From a virus, in IMG/VR virus record IMGVR_UViG_3300044630_000596, positions 1 through 24,440 of that record: a stretch of DNA of 24,440 nucleotides, one strand, 5' to 3'. The notes under the pieces were generated by a model. The model was not told the origin of the DNA. It saw only the letters and a list, made by a program, of their open reading frames with translations, and searched no databases. This document shows positions 13,757-18,637 of the stretch, one piece after another (position 1 is the first letter of the stretch; every line of letters begins with the position of its first letter). The translations under genes and the position numbers were made by a program.

Positions 13757-13945
13757 ATGACTATCAAAGAGTTAGCCAAGGAAATTGAAATAATCAAAAA
13801 CAATCACTTGGCTCACATGGCTGAAGACATTGACCGTGTGGAAACCAAAGTGGATAAAATTGACAACAGAATCTGGGCCATATTGATTATTCTCTGTGGT
13901 GCTACATTTTTACCTATGGTCATAGAGTTCGTGAAGAAAATTTAA
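13757..13945 (+). CDS. XhlA-like coiled-coil membrane protein (possible holin component)
   Basis: This 62-residue protein has an amphipathic N-terminal helix (residues 1-15), a heptad-patterned segment (DIDRVETKVDKIDNRI, about 24-39) and one C-terminal membrane segment (WAILIILCGATFLPMVIEFV, about 40-59), ending in KKI. This coiled coil plus single membrane helix is the layout of XhlA-type lysis proteins and of small phage holins. It starts one base after the preceding stop region (TAACATG) and has no strong Shine-Dalgarno, so it may rely on coupling. No endolysin is seen nearby, so the lysis role is a context-free guess. A membrane-anchored accessory tail factor is the alternative. Confidence 0.55.
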   Translation: MTIKELAKEIEIIKNNHLAHMAEDIDRVETKVDKIDNRIWAILIILCGATFLPMVIEFVKKI

Positions 13946-13968
13946 GAGCCATCTAGAAAAATCACTGA

Positions 13969-14008
13969 AAAAAAACGCTGTTTGCGACATCAACAACAGC
14001 GTTTTTTT
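13969..14008 (+). terminator. Strong Rho-independent terminator (probably bidirectional)
   Basis: Fourteen perfect pairs: seven A then CGCTGTT (13969-13982) with AACAGCG then seven T (13995-14008), with a 12-base loop. A-run on one side and T-run on the other allow use in both directions. It ends the long tail operon 23 bases after the last stop. Confidence 0.92.
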
Positions 14009-14015
14009 GTGGGCT

Positions 14016-14030
14016 CAAAATAGAATTTTG
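14016..14030. repeat. Short inverted repeat CAAAAT-AGA-ATTTTG
   Basis: Perfect six-base arms (14016-14021 and 14025-14030) around AGA, just after the terminator. It could be a protein-binding site; it is too AT-rich and short to weigh heavily. Confidence 0.25.
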
Positions 14031-14090
14031 CATTTGTAGACCATCTAATACATACACCAGTCCACGCCACATCTCGCTGACAAATAAGAG

Positions 14091-14107
14091 CCATATTTTA
14101 AATATGG
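14091..14107. promoter_or_regulatory. 17-bp palindrome abutting the start of the AT-hook gene (possible operator)
   Basis: CCATATTT-T-AAATATGG is a perfect inverted repeat with a single central base. It contains TTTAAATA (14097-14104), a seven-of-eight match to the T4-late octamer, and ends one base before ATG 14109. A dimeric regulator bound here would block both polymerase and initiation. The downstream gene encodes a predicted DNA-binding protein, so autoregulation is conceivable. If the octamer were an active late promoter, transcription would begin at the start codon, giving a leaderless message, which weakens that reading. Confidence 0.45.
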
Positions 14108-14108
14108 T

Positions 14109-14642
14109 ATGACCAAAGACGAACTCAAACAAAAACTTGCTGAAGTGGCTGAATGGCGTATGCCCAAAATATCTATCAGTGATGTCAAACGCGGTGAACA
14201 AAAAGCCAGAGGCCGTGGCCGTCCCTCACGTGAAGAAATGTATGAAGAAGAGCATGAACAAGTGTTTGCTGAGCTTTTCAAAGGCATCAATCCCACACAC
14301 GCACCTGAATTGGTCAAGGTCAACATCAAACCTGTGGACTGTGAAGACTGTGGGCGGCACTGTGAAAATGGACGGCAGATGGAGATCAAGTTCTATTATC
14401 AACAGCCACGCCACATAGCACATCGTAGAACTCGCTGCCTAGTCTGCAACAAATACAAGGATCCCTACACAGGTGAGTTCACACTGCCACAGGGTCCAGC
14501 CAGTCAGGTATTTCTAAATTGGGCTGCTGGAGAGTTCACAGCCAAATACAAAAAACCCCCACAACAGGTCAAACAAGAATCACCCGAACAAGACCCAGGC
14601 GTGATCACAAAATACCCTGATACAATGAATTCAAATAAATAG
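14109..14642 (+). CDS. AT-hook and zinc-binding protein, probable DNA-binding (177 aa)
   Basis: After a helical N-terminus (ELKQKLAEVAEWRMPKI) comes KARGRGRPSREEM (about residues 33-45), whose RGRGRP core is an AT-hook that binds the minor groove of AT-rich DNA. A Cys pair CEDCGRHC (about 78-85) and a second pair CLVC (about 109-112) can form a four-Cys zinc site. The C-terminal 40 residues are Lys/Pro/Gln-rich and probably flexible. It lies alone after a strong terminator and before a structured RNA element. A transcription regulator, nucleoid-type protein or packaging factor would all fit; I do not recognise the family. ATG 14109 has no visible Shine-Dalgarno. Confidence 0.65.
   Translation: MTKDELKQKLAEVAEWRMPKISISDVKRGEQKARGRGRPSREEMYEEEHEQVFAELFKGINPTHAPELVKVNIKPVDCEDCGRHCENGRQMEIKFYYQQPRHIAHRRTRCLVCNKYKDPYTGEFTLPQGPASQVFLNWAAGEFTAKYKKPPQQVKQESPEQDPGVITKYPDTMNSNK
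14634..14641 (+). promoter_or_regulatory. T4-late-like promoter candidate (AATAAATA) before the structured RNA
   Basis: Seven of eight matches to TATAAATA, overlapping the stop codon of the AT-hook gene. Transcription six bases downstream would begin within two bases of the closing stem of the structured element at 14645. Confidence 0.4.
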
Positions 14643-14644
14643 AT

Positions 14645-14747
14645 CTAGCAGGCACACAATATTTTCCTGGTAAGATAATGTTGGGCTGTCGAGTTCTACT
14701 GCCATTGGACTCAAATGCCTGTTAGAAGCCCCCATCCGTGGGGCTTC
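14645..14747 (+). ncRNA. Predicted structured RNA: three-way junction plus GC-rich hairpin
   Basis: Hand folding gives four stems. P1: CTAGCAGGCA (14645-14654) with TGCCTGTTAG (14716-14725), ten pairs with one G-U. P2: CAATATT (14657-14663) with AATGTTG (14677-14683). P3: GAGTTC (14691-14696) with GGACTC (14707-14712). P4: GAAGCCCC (14725-14732) with GGGGCTTC (14740-14747), loop CATCCGT. P1 to P3 form a three-way junction with short linkers (CA and AAA). GGGCT at 14683-14687 could also pair with AGCCC at 14727-14731, so an alternative fold or pseudoknot exists. It lacks the T-arm and D-arm of a tRNA. P4 has no U-tract, so it is not an ordinary terminator. It may be a phage small RNA or a leader acting on the operon at 14831. 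Confidence 0.6.
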
Positions 14748-14784
14748 GCCTTGACCAAGCCAAATTCACGTTTTGGGGTTGATT

Positions 14785-14801
14785 TTTAGTCGCAGACTAA
14801 A
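14785..14801 (+). promoter_or_regulatory. 7-bp hairpin / palindrome overlapping a late-promoter-like TAAATA
   Basis: TTTAGTC (14785-14791) is perfectly complementary to GACTAAA (14795-14801) around GCA. The right arm runs into ACTAAATATACTAT, whose TAAATA (14798-14803) is the core of the late-type octamer. It could be an operator over that promoter, or a small hairpin in a read-through transcript. Confidence 0.4.
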
Positions 14802-14803
14802 TA
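14796..14803 (+). promoter_or_regulatory. T4-late-like promoter candidate (ACTAAATA) of the small-gene operon
   Basis: The TAAATA core is followed by TACTAT. Transcription about six bases downstream would give a leader of some 22 bases containing AGGAG before ATG 14831. This is the best spaced late-type candidate for the operon. Confidence 0.4.
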
Positions 14804-14830
14804 TACTATATGAACTTACCAGGAGAACCT

Positions 14831-15196
14831 ATGGCAATCACACAGCCCTATTTTGTTGTATCACAAGAACACAAGACCAGTAAATTTGGCACAGAGATGG
14901 TGCAGATAACCCTACTGGGCATCAAAGACCGCAAGCAGTATACCACCTATGTGGACAAGCCCAATCACAACTACAAGAACTGGCAGCACGTCATTGACAA
15001 CGCCAACGATGGATTTGTGTTGGATAATTTAAAAACCAAAACACACAAAGACAAGGTTTTGATCAATGCAGACAGCAAAGTCATCATTGCTTGGCAATGC
15101 GAAGACAAGAATGTGATAATTGATCAGATCAATGATATTTGGAATGAAGAAGATCGCCGAGCATCAGCAGGCACATTTAGGGATCTATTTGAATGA
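14831..15196 (+). CDS. Unknown protein with OB-fold-like pattern (121 aa)
   Basis: Start ATG 14831 is chosen over ATG 14810 because AGGAG (14821-14825) lies six bases ahead of it. The 121-residue product begins with strands (YFVVSQEHKTSKFGTEMVQI, TLLGIKDRKQYTTYVDKPN), a helix region (KNWQHVIDNANDGFVLDNL), then further strands (LINADSKVIIAWQ) and an acidic helical end. Five or so strands with a helix between resemble an OB-fold and could bind single-stranded nucleic acid; I recall similar sequences as hypothetical proteins in marine T4-like phages. First gene of a coupled run of small genes; overlaps the next by ATGA. Confidence 0.65.
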   Translation: MAITQPYFVVSQEHKTSKFGTEMVQITLLGIKDRKQYTTYVDKPNHNYKNWQHVIDNANDGFVLDNLKTKTHKDKVLINADSKVIIAWQCEDKNVIIDQINDIWNEEDRRASAGTFRDLFE

Positions 15197-15351
15197 TCAC
15201 CAAACTTAACAAACACGACACTCATGCTGTGAGTGTTCACCTAACCAAACCAGGCAGCAAGCACTATGCCGCATTGCGATGTGTAGAATGCAACAAACAC
15301 ATTCAATGGCTGTCACAGCAAGATGCAGAAAAATTATCAGGAGTAAATTAA
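15193..15351 (+). CDS. Small CxxC protein, possible zinc ribbon (52 aa)
   Basis: ATG 15193 overlaps the preceding stop (ATGA) and the gene ends right before the next ATG. The 52-residue product is basic at the start (MITKLNKHDTHAVSVHLTKP) and has CVECNKHIQWLS in the middle, with several His residues (positions 8, 11, 16, 24, 37) that could complete a metal site. It ends with QQDAEKLSGVN. The size and motif resemble small zinc-binding proteins of marine phages. Function unknown. Confidence 0.6.
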   Translation: MITKLNKHDTHAVSVHLTKPGSKHYAALRCVECNKHIQWLSQQDAEKLSGVN

Positions 15352-15990
15352 ATGGCAACTGCAAAAGATATCCTCAATCAGATAACAATGATTAATAACA
15401 TCAAATACAATAATAACAATAACAACACAAGCATAGTCTCTAAAGAGAACAATGAGGAAGAAGTGATGACTTCGTCTTCTAGTGGCATCGCTACGCTCTC
15501 ATTTGAAGAGGCTTTAGCCTCAAGTGGAACCCTGCCCGCCAATTGGAGAGGTGTGAAATTAGATTTATTTGCCAATCCAGGGCACACCCTCAAAATTACA
15601 ATTATTAGGCATGATGGCACTCGTTTTGCCTGTTCAGCCAATCTTAATAGTCCAAGGAGTTATGTGTTTAGAGGTAGAGAAACACAAGGAAGCAAAAGTC
15701 ATTGGCGTTTGGTAGAATATCTTATGGAACTACGTGATGACTATGAATACAAAATATCCAAAGTAGGCAAACCAAAGAAATCAGGCACACTCTTAGATTT
15801 TGCCGCAATGATTTATTTTACACAGGAAGTTTGGAATGTGGATCTAGTTTATGAACATAAGATTTGGAATTTTAAGTTAGACAAAGAAACATCACCAGCA
15901 TTTACAAATAAAAATGGCATAGCCACTGGATATCACGGCATTACAGGATATACAAAACCCTGGCAAGATCCCAAGGAGTTAGGCATATGA
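15352..15990 (+). CDS. Unknown protein with N-terminal Asn run (212 aa)
   Basis: ATG 15352 follows the previous stop directly, with AGGAG ten bases ahead. The first 45 residues are low complexity (six Asn at 20-25, then an acidic and Ser-rich stretch) and probably disordered. The ordered part (about 50-212) has ANWRGVKLDLFANPGH, strands LKITIIRHDGTRFACSANL, a helix SHWRLVEYLMELRDDYEY and a Trp/Tyr-rich end (YHGITGYTKPWQDP). No catalytic motif is recognised. It is translationally linked on both sides, so it is likely made with its neighbours. Codon use looks like the rest of the phage. Confidence 0.6.
   Translation: MATAKDILNQITMINNIKYNNNNNNTSIVSKENNEEEVMTSSSSGIATLSFEEALASSGTLPANWRGVKLDLFANPGHTLKITIIRHDGTRFACSANLNSPRSYVFRGRETQGSKSHWRLVEYLMELRDDYEYKISKVGKPKKSGTLLDFAAMIYFTQEVWNVDLVYEHKIWNFKLDKETSPAFTNKNGIATGYHGITGYTKPWQDPKELGI
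15409..15426 (+). repeat. AAT/AAC triplet run encoding six Asn
   Basis: A tract of six AAT or AAC codons within the preceding gene. It is prone to slippage and length change and encodes a flexible N-terminal segment. Confidence 0.6.
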
Positions 15991-16427
15991 TCAACTACAA
16001 GCGAAAAATTGAATTACAAAAACAAAATGATGCTTGGTATATCCAGTCAGACAAAGGAGATCGTTATGAATGTTTTGCCATTGATAACACAAAGACACCT
16101 TGGACCAAGTGGTGGGAAATGCAACATCAAAGTGATCTTAGACTTTGGCAAAAAGAAATCATCAGAGACTTTGGCAGCAAATGGGCTGACATAGTGCCCT
16201 ATATAGTCTATAAAAGAAATGCTGGATACAGTCAACCACATGACATTTGTCTAGCACACAGTGAAATAAACAAAGTTTGGATCTTATCCACTGAAAGAGA
16301 TTTTTGGTTTGTGCAAAGCAACTATGGTCAAATTGAGTTTCACATAGACAACAGCATGGGCAGTATTTTAGAACAACCATCAAGATTGGAGATGGGCAAA
16401 CTTCGTGATGCCCTAGTATATCAATGA
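15987..16427 (+). CDS. Unknown Trp-rich protein (146 aa)
   Basis: ATG 15987 overlaps the previous stop (ATGA); AAGGAG sits about ten bases ahead. The product is unusually rich in Trp (ten or so) and aromatic residues, e.g. NDAWYIQSDKGDRYECF, TPWTKWWEMQHQSDLRLWQ, WADIVPYIVYKRN, VWILSTERDFWFVQSNYG. Alternating aromatic strands suggest a compact beta domain, perhaps ligand or protein binding. No signal peptide or membrane segment. The family is unrecognised; the coupled arrangement suggests a joint function with the flanking genes. Confidence 0.6.
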   Translation: MINYKRKIELQKQNDAWYIQSDKGDRYECFAIDNTKTPWTKWWEMQHQSDLRLWQKEIIRDFGSKWADIVPYIVYKRNAGYSQPHDICLAHSEINKVWILSTERDFWFVQSNYGQIEFHIDNSMGSILEQPSRLEMGKLRDALVYQ

Positions 16428-16657
16428 AACAAAAAATACTTGATCAAGAATTCAATGACAAAAACTTTTGGAGCATGTTCAATCCCAATGACGCTTTGGA
16501 ATACTTCATACCAGGCTACAAGCAATACGAACCTGACATCACATTCACTATCCAAGACACCAACCTGCATGACAAATACATGCGGCACATAGAAATTTGG
16601 GCAGAAGGCAGTGAACTGGCTCTTTTTACCATGCATCTCAAGGGCTTTAATAAATAA
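16424..16657 (+). CDS. Small unknown protein (77 aa)
   Basis: ATG 16424 overlaps the previous stop by ATGA. The 77-residue acidic product contains KNFWSMFNPNDALEYFIPGY, DITFTIQDTNLHDKYMRHIE and a C-terminal strand (ALFTMHLKGFN). Like its upstream neighbour it is aromatic-rich. It looks like a single small alpha/beta domain. No known family. It ends in the TAATAAATAA sequence that also forms a late-promoter-like octamer. Confidence 0.55.
   Translation: MKQKILDQEFNDKNFWSMFNPNDALEYFIPGYKQYEPDITFTIQDTNLHDKYMRHIEIWAEGSELALFTMHLKGFNK
16649..16656 (+). promoter_or_regulatory. T4-late-like promoter candidate (AATAAATA)
   Basis: Seven of eight matches to TATAAATA at the end of the preceding gene. 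Transcription six bases downstream would coincide with ATG 16662, giving a leaderless message. The sequence also encodes the C-terminal Asn-Lys-stop, so coincidence is possible. Confidence 0.3.
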
Positions 16658-16661
16658 CACT

Positions 16662-17009
16662 ATGCCACAACTAGGACCAAGACCACACTGCCGTCGTTAC
16701 CCAGATCCCATAGACCACAAATTGTTTATGGACTGTATGAGAGCCAGAGCACAGGCCAAATACTTTGATCAGGCCTGGACTATTTCACCAGATGAATACA
16801 TTGAGTTATGGAGACACAATGATCTCTATCGTGAGAAAGGACGTCACAATCATCAATACTGCCTGGTTCGCAAAGACTATGAAAAGGGCTGGCATCTAGA
16901 CAATGTTCACATCATAACCAGAGGTGAACACTACAATATCTGTTCAAGAGAAAAGATTGGCAAGTTTGCACTAAGACGTAAAAACAAAAAGGAGATGGCT
17001 CTTGTTTGA
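16662..17009 (+). CDS. Unknown basic protein with HNH-like segment (115 aa)
   Basis: ATG 16662 is the natural start, four bases after the preceding stop; the frame extends upstream to 16611 only by overlapping that gene. The basic 115-residue product begins MPQLGPRPHCRRYPDPIDHK, has a helix (LFMDCMRARAQAKYFDQAW) and an end containing YCLVRKDYEKGWHLDNVHI followed by ITRGEHYN. The W.LDN..I.TR.EH pattern resembles the beta-beta-alpha part of HNH-type or homing-nuclease-associated domains of phage genomes, but the first His pair is not clear. Nuclease activity is therefore uncertain. No Shine-Dalgarno is visible. Confidence 0.55.
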   Translation: MPQLGPRPHCRRYPDPIDHKLFMDCMRARAQAKYFDQAWTISPDEYIELWRHNDLYREKGRHNHQYCLVRKDYEKGWHLDNVHIITRGEHYNICSREKIGKFALRRKNKKEMALV

Positions 17010-17223
17010 CAACTCATTTGATCCCTATCAAGCCATGATCAACATGGACAAAAACATACAGGCCCTGATCACAGCACACAACCTATTGGCCAAGCGTGTA
17101 GAAGAACAAGGTCATACCATAGACATTTTAATCCAAGGCCTGAATAATTCCAACAAGGCCAATGAGCATCTCATGCGTGAAATGCTCTCAAACATTAATG
17201 AAAAAACCAAGGAAATGAGATAA
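17002..17223 (+). CDS. Small coiled-coil protein with TTG start (73 aa)
   Basis: A TTG start at 17002 is supported by AAAGGAG at 16988-16994, seven bases upstream; it overlaps the preceding gene by eight bases. The product is almost entirely helical: NMDKNIQALITAHNLLAKRV, EEQGHTIDILIQGLNNSNKA and HLMREMLSNINEKTKEM, with leucine/isoleucine heptads, so a trimeric or dimeric coiled coil is likely. It is directly fused in operon sense to the first long fibre gene (TAATG junction), so it could be a fibre chaperone, connector or assembly factor. Family unknown. Confidence 0.6.
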   Translation: MFDNSFDPYQAMINMDKNIQALITAHNLLAKRVEEQGHTIDILIQGLNNSNKANEHLMREMLSNINEKTKEMR

Positions 17224-18062
17224 TGGCCAAACCCGCTATAACAAAAAGAGCAGTAAAAGCAGCCGCACTGACCTATGCAGAACTAGACACCAACTTTCAG
17301 AATCTTGCTGATGCCACACTAACCCTTACAGCAGGCACAGGTGGCACACAGGTCACAGCTGATCTCAATGGCACCATAACATTGGTAGCGGGCACTGGTA
17401 TCACGCTCACAGGCAACAACACTGCTAAAACAGTGACAATCACAGGTGCTACCACAGGACTGGTGAATGTGGTAGAAGATACCACACCACAGTTGGGTGG
17501 TGCCTTAGATGTTAATGGACAAAACATTGTTTCTACAGGCAATGGCGACATTGAACTAAATCCTGCAGGCACTGGTCAAATACGATTGATTGCAGACACC
17601 ATAGTTGTAGGAGATGGCTCAGGCACAGTGACCATAGACACAAATTCAGGGCAGGGTCTGCAACTGCGAGATCCATTGGTTGATCCCACTGCTATAGGCC
17701 TAGGCAGCACCAATGTCACTGTCTACGGTAATTTGGCCGTGACGGGTGATAGAATAACGCTATCAGGTGCAGGTGGGTCACAAAATTACATAACCACAGA
17801 CGGTGATGACAGTATCACTCTAAGAACCGATGGCGTATCAAGTGGAAGGGCCTCAGTGTTTGTCAGTGGTGGTGCAAATGGAGGAGTTGGATTGGTAGCA
17901 GTTGGCACAGGATATGTGTATGCAAATGCTGCCTTTAGACTGTTTACTATTGATACCACAGACAGAGATGCCTTGACCGCGGTGAATGGCATGATCATCT
18001 ACAATACAAGCACCAACAAGTTTCAAGGTCGTGCTGGTGGTGCTTGGGTAGATCTACATTGA
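17223..18062 (+). CDS. Tail fibre protein 1 (279 aa)
   Basis: The 279-residue product is built of Gly/Thr/Asn-rich short beta repeats (TLTLTAGTGGTQVTADLNGT, ITLVAGTGITLTGN), typical of trimeric fibre shafts. The N-terminus MAKPAITKRAVKAAALTYAE followed by LDTNFQNLADAT is shared with the fibre gene at 18638 and is the likely tail-attachment module. The C-terminus, GMIIYNTSTNKFQGRAGGAW then VDLH, is a very common phage fibre ending that folds into the trimer tip. ATG 17223 shares one base with the preceding stop. No reverse transcriptase or template repeat was found, so there is no sign of a diversity-generating element. Confidence 0.78.
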   Translation: MAKPAITKRAVKAAALTYAELDTNFQNLADATLTLTAGTGGTQVTADLNGTITLVAGTGITLTGNNTAKTVTITGATTGLVNVVEDTTPQLGGALDVNGQNIVSTGNGDIELNPAGTGQIRLIADTIVVGDGSGTVTIDTNSGQGLQLRDPLVDPTAIGLGSTNVTVYGNLAVTGDRITLSGAGGSQNYITTDGDDSITLRTDGVSSGRASVFVSGGANGGVGLVAVGTGYVYANAAFRLFTIDTTDRDALTAVNGMIIYNTSTNKFQGRAGGAWVDLH

Positions 18063-18095
18063 TTTTGTAGTTTTCCAGCGTTTTTTAAATTTTTC

Positions 18096-18103
18096 TATAA
18101 ATA
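18096..18103 (+). promoter_or_regulatory. T4-late-type promoter octamer TATAAATA (perfect)
   Basis: TATAAATACTCAT matches the T4 late -10 octamer at all eight positions plus the following CT. It lies in the 116-base gap after fibre 1. Transcription about six bases downstream would give a leader of about 70 bases containing the alternative hairpins at 18125-18161. One perfect hit could occur by chance in 24 kb, but its intergenic place is apt. Confidence 0.55.
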
Positions 18104-18124
18104 CTCATAGTCCAACATGGACCA

Positions 18125-18161
18125 CAGACAACCATATGTTGTCTGCCTAATGACAACATAT
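18125..18161 (+). promoter_or_regulatory. Leader with two mutually exclusive hairpins (candidate RNA switch)
   Basis: Hairpin A: CAGACAAC (18125-18132) with GTTGTCTG (18138-18145), eight perfect pairs, loop CATAT. Hairpin B: ATATGTTGTC (18134-18143) with GACAACATAT (18152-18161), ten perfect pairs, loop TGCCTAAT. They share 18138-18143 and cannot coexist. Hairpin B ends five bases before the AAGGAG at 18167-18172 of the next gene. The sequence behaves like a triplicated GACAAC/GTTGTC module, i.e. a bistable leader. Confidence 0.55.
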
Positions 18162-18178
18162 CTATCAAGGAGACATTC

Positions 18179-18577
18179 ATGTCAGCAGCTTCCAATTATT
18201 TAGAGAACAAGATTCTCGATCACGTTTTAACAGCCACAGCATACACACAGCCATCACGCTTCTTGGCTCTTTACACAGCCAGCCCAGGCGAAGCAGGTAG
18301 CCACACCAATGAAGTTTCTACTTCTGGCACAGCCTATGCTCGCCAAGCAGTGACATTCGCAGCCGCAGCCAGTGGTAGTTCTGCTACCAACGCTACTGTG
18401 ACATTCCCAACTGCTACTGCAAACTTCGGCACTATCACTCACGTGGCAGTGGTTGACAGCGATGTAGAAGGTTCAGGCAATGTGCTATTCTATGGTGCAG
18501 TAACAACTTCCAAGACCATCGAAACTGGCGACACCTTTCAAGTAAGTTCTGGCAATTTGACCATCAGCCTAGACTAA
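18179..18577 (+). CDS. Short fibre-like virion protein (132 aa)
   Basis: ATG 18179 has AAGGAG six bases upstream. The 132-residue protein has an N-terminal helix (SNYLENKILDHVLTATAYTQ), then FLALYTASPGEAG, EVSTSGTAYARQAVTFAAAA, a Ser/Thr-rich strand region and GAVTTSKTIETGDTFQVSSG near the end. This pattern (LENKILDH, LALYTA.P, E.S...YAR, G.L..SK.I..GD...) recurs in many tailed-phage genomes beside fibre genes and is usually labelled tail fibre or structural protein. It has its own promoter-like octamer, structured leader and strong terminator, so it is a separately controlled and probably abundant protein. Confidence 0.65.
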   Translation: MSAASNYLENKILDHVLTATAYTQPSRFLALYTASPGEAGSHTNEVSTSGTAYARQAVTFAAAASGSSATNATVTFPTATANFGTITHVAVVDSDVEGSGNVLFYGAVTTSKTIETGDTFQVSSGNLTISLD

Positions 18578-18586
18578 TTGGCTCAC

Positions 18587-18618
18587 AGAGGGTGTTAGTG
18601 TTCTAGCACCCTCTTTTT
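18587..18618 (+). terminator. Rho-independent terminator after the short fibre gene
   Basis: A 12-pair stem, AGAGGGTGTTAG (18587-18598) with CTAGCACCCTCT (18603-18614), has one T-G pair and loop TGTT, and runs directly into TTTT. It ends nine to ten bases after the stop codon region. The next gene starts 20 bases further on with its own AAGGAG, so some read-through or a promoter within the terminator region is needed for it. Confidence 0.92.
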
Positions 18619-18637
18619 ACTTACAAGGAGAGTTTCA

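Noticed and set aside
14645-14725. tRNA gene
   Set aside because: Length is tRNA-like and a closing stem exists, but there is no T-arm (GTTC-type loop), no D-arm and no CCA-proximal pattern.
14725-14747. GAAGCCCC/GGGGCTTC hairpin as a terminator
   Set aside because: It lacks a U-tract (next bases GCCTTGACC) and is contiguous with the three-way junction, so it was treated as part of a structured RNA.
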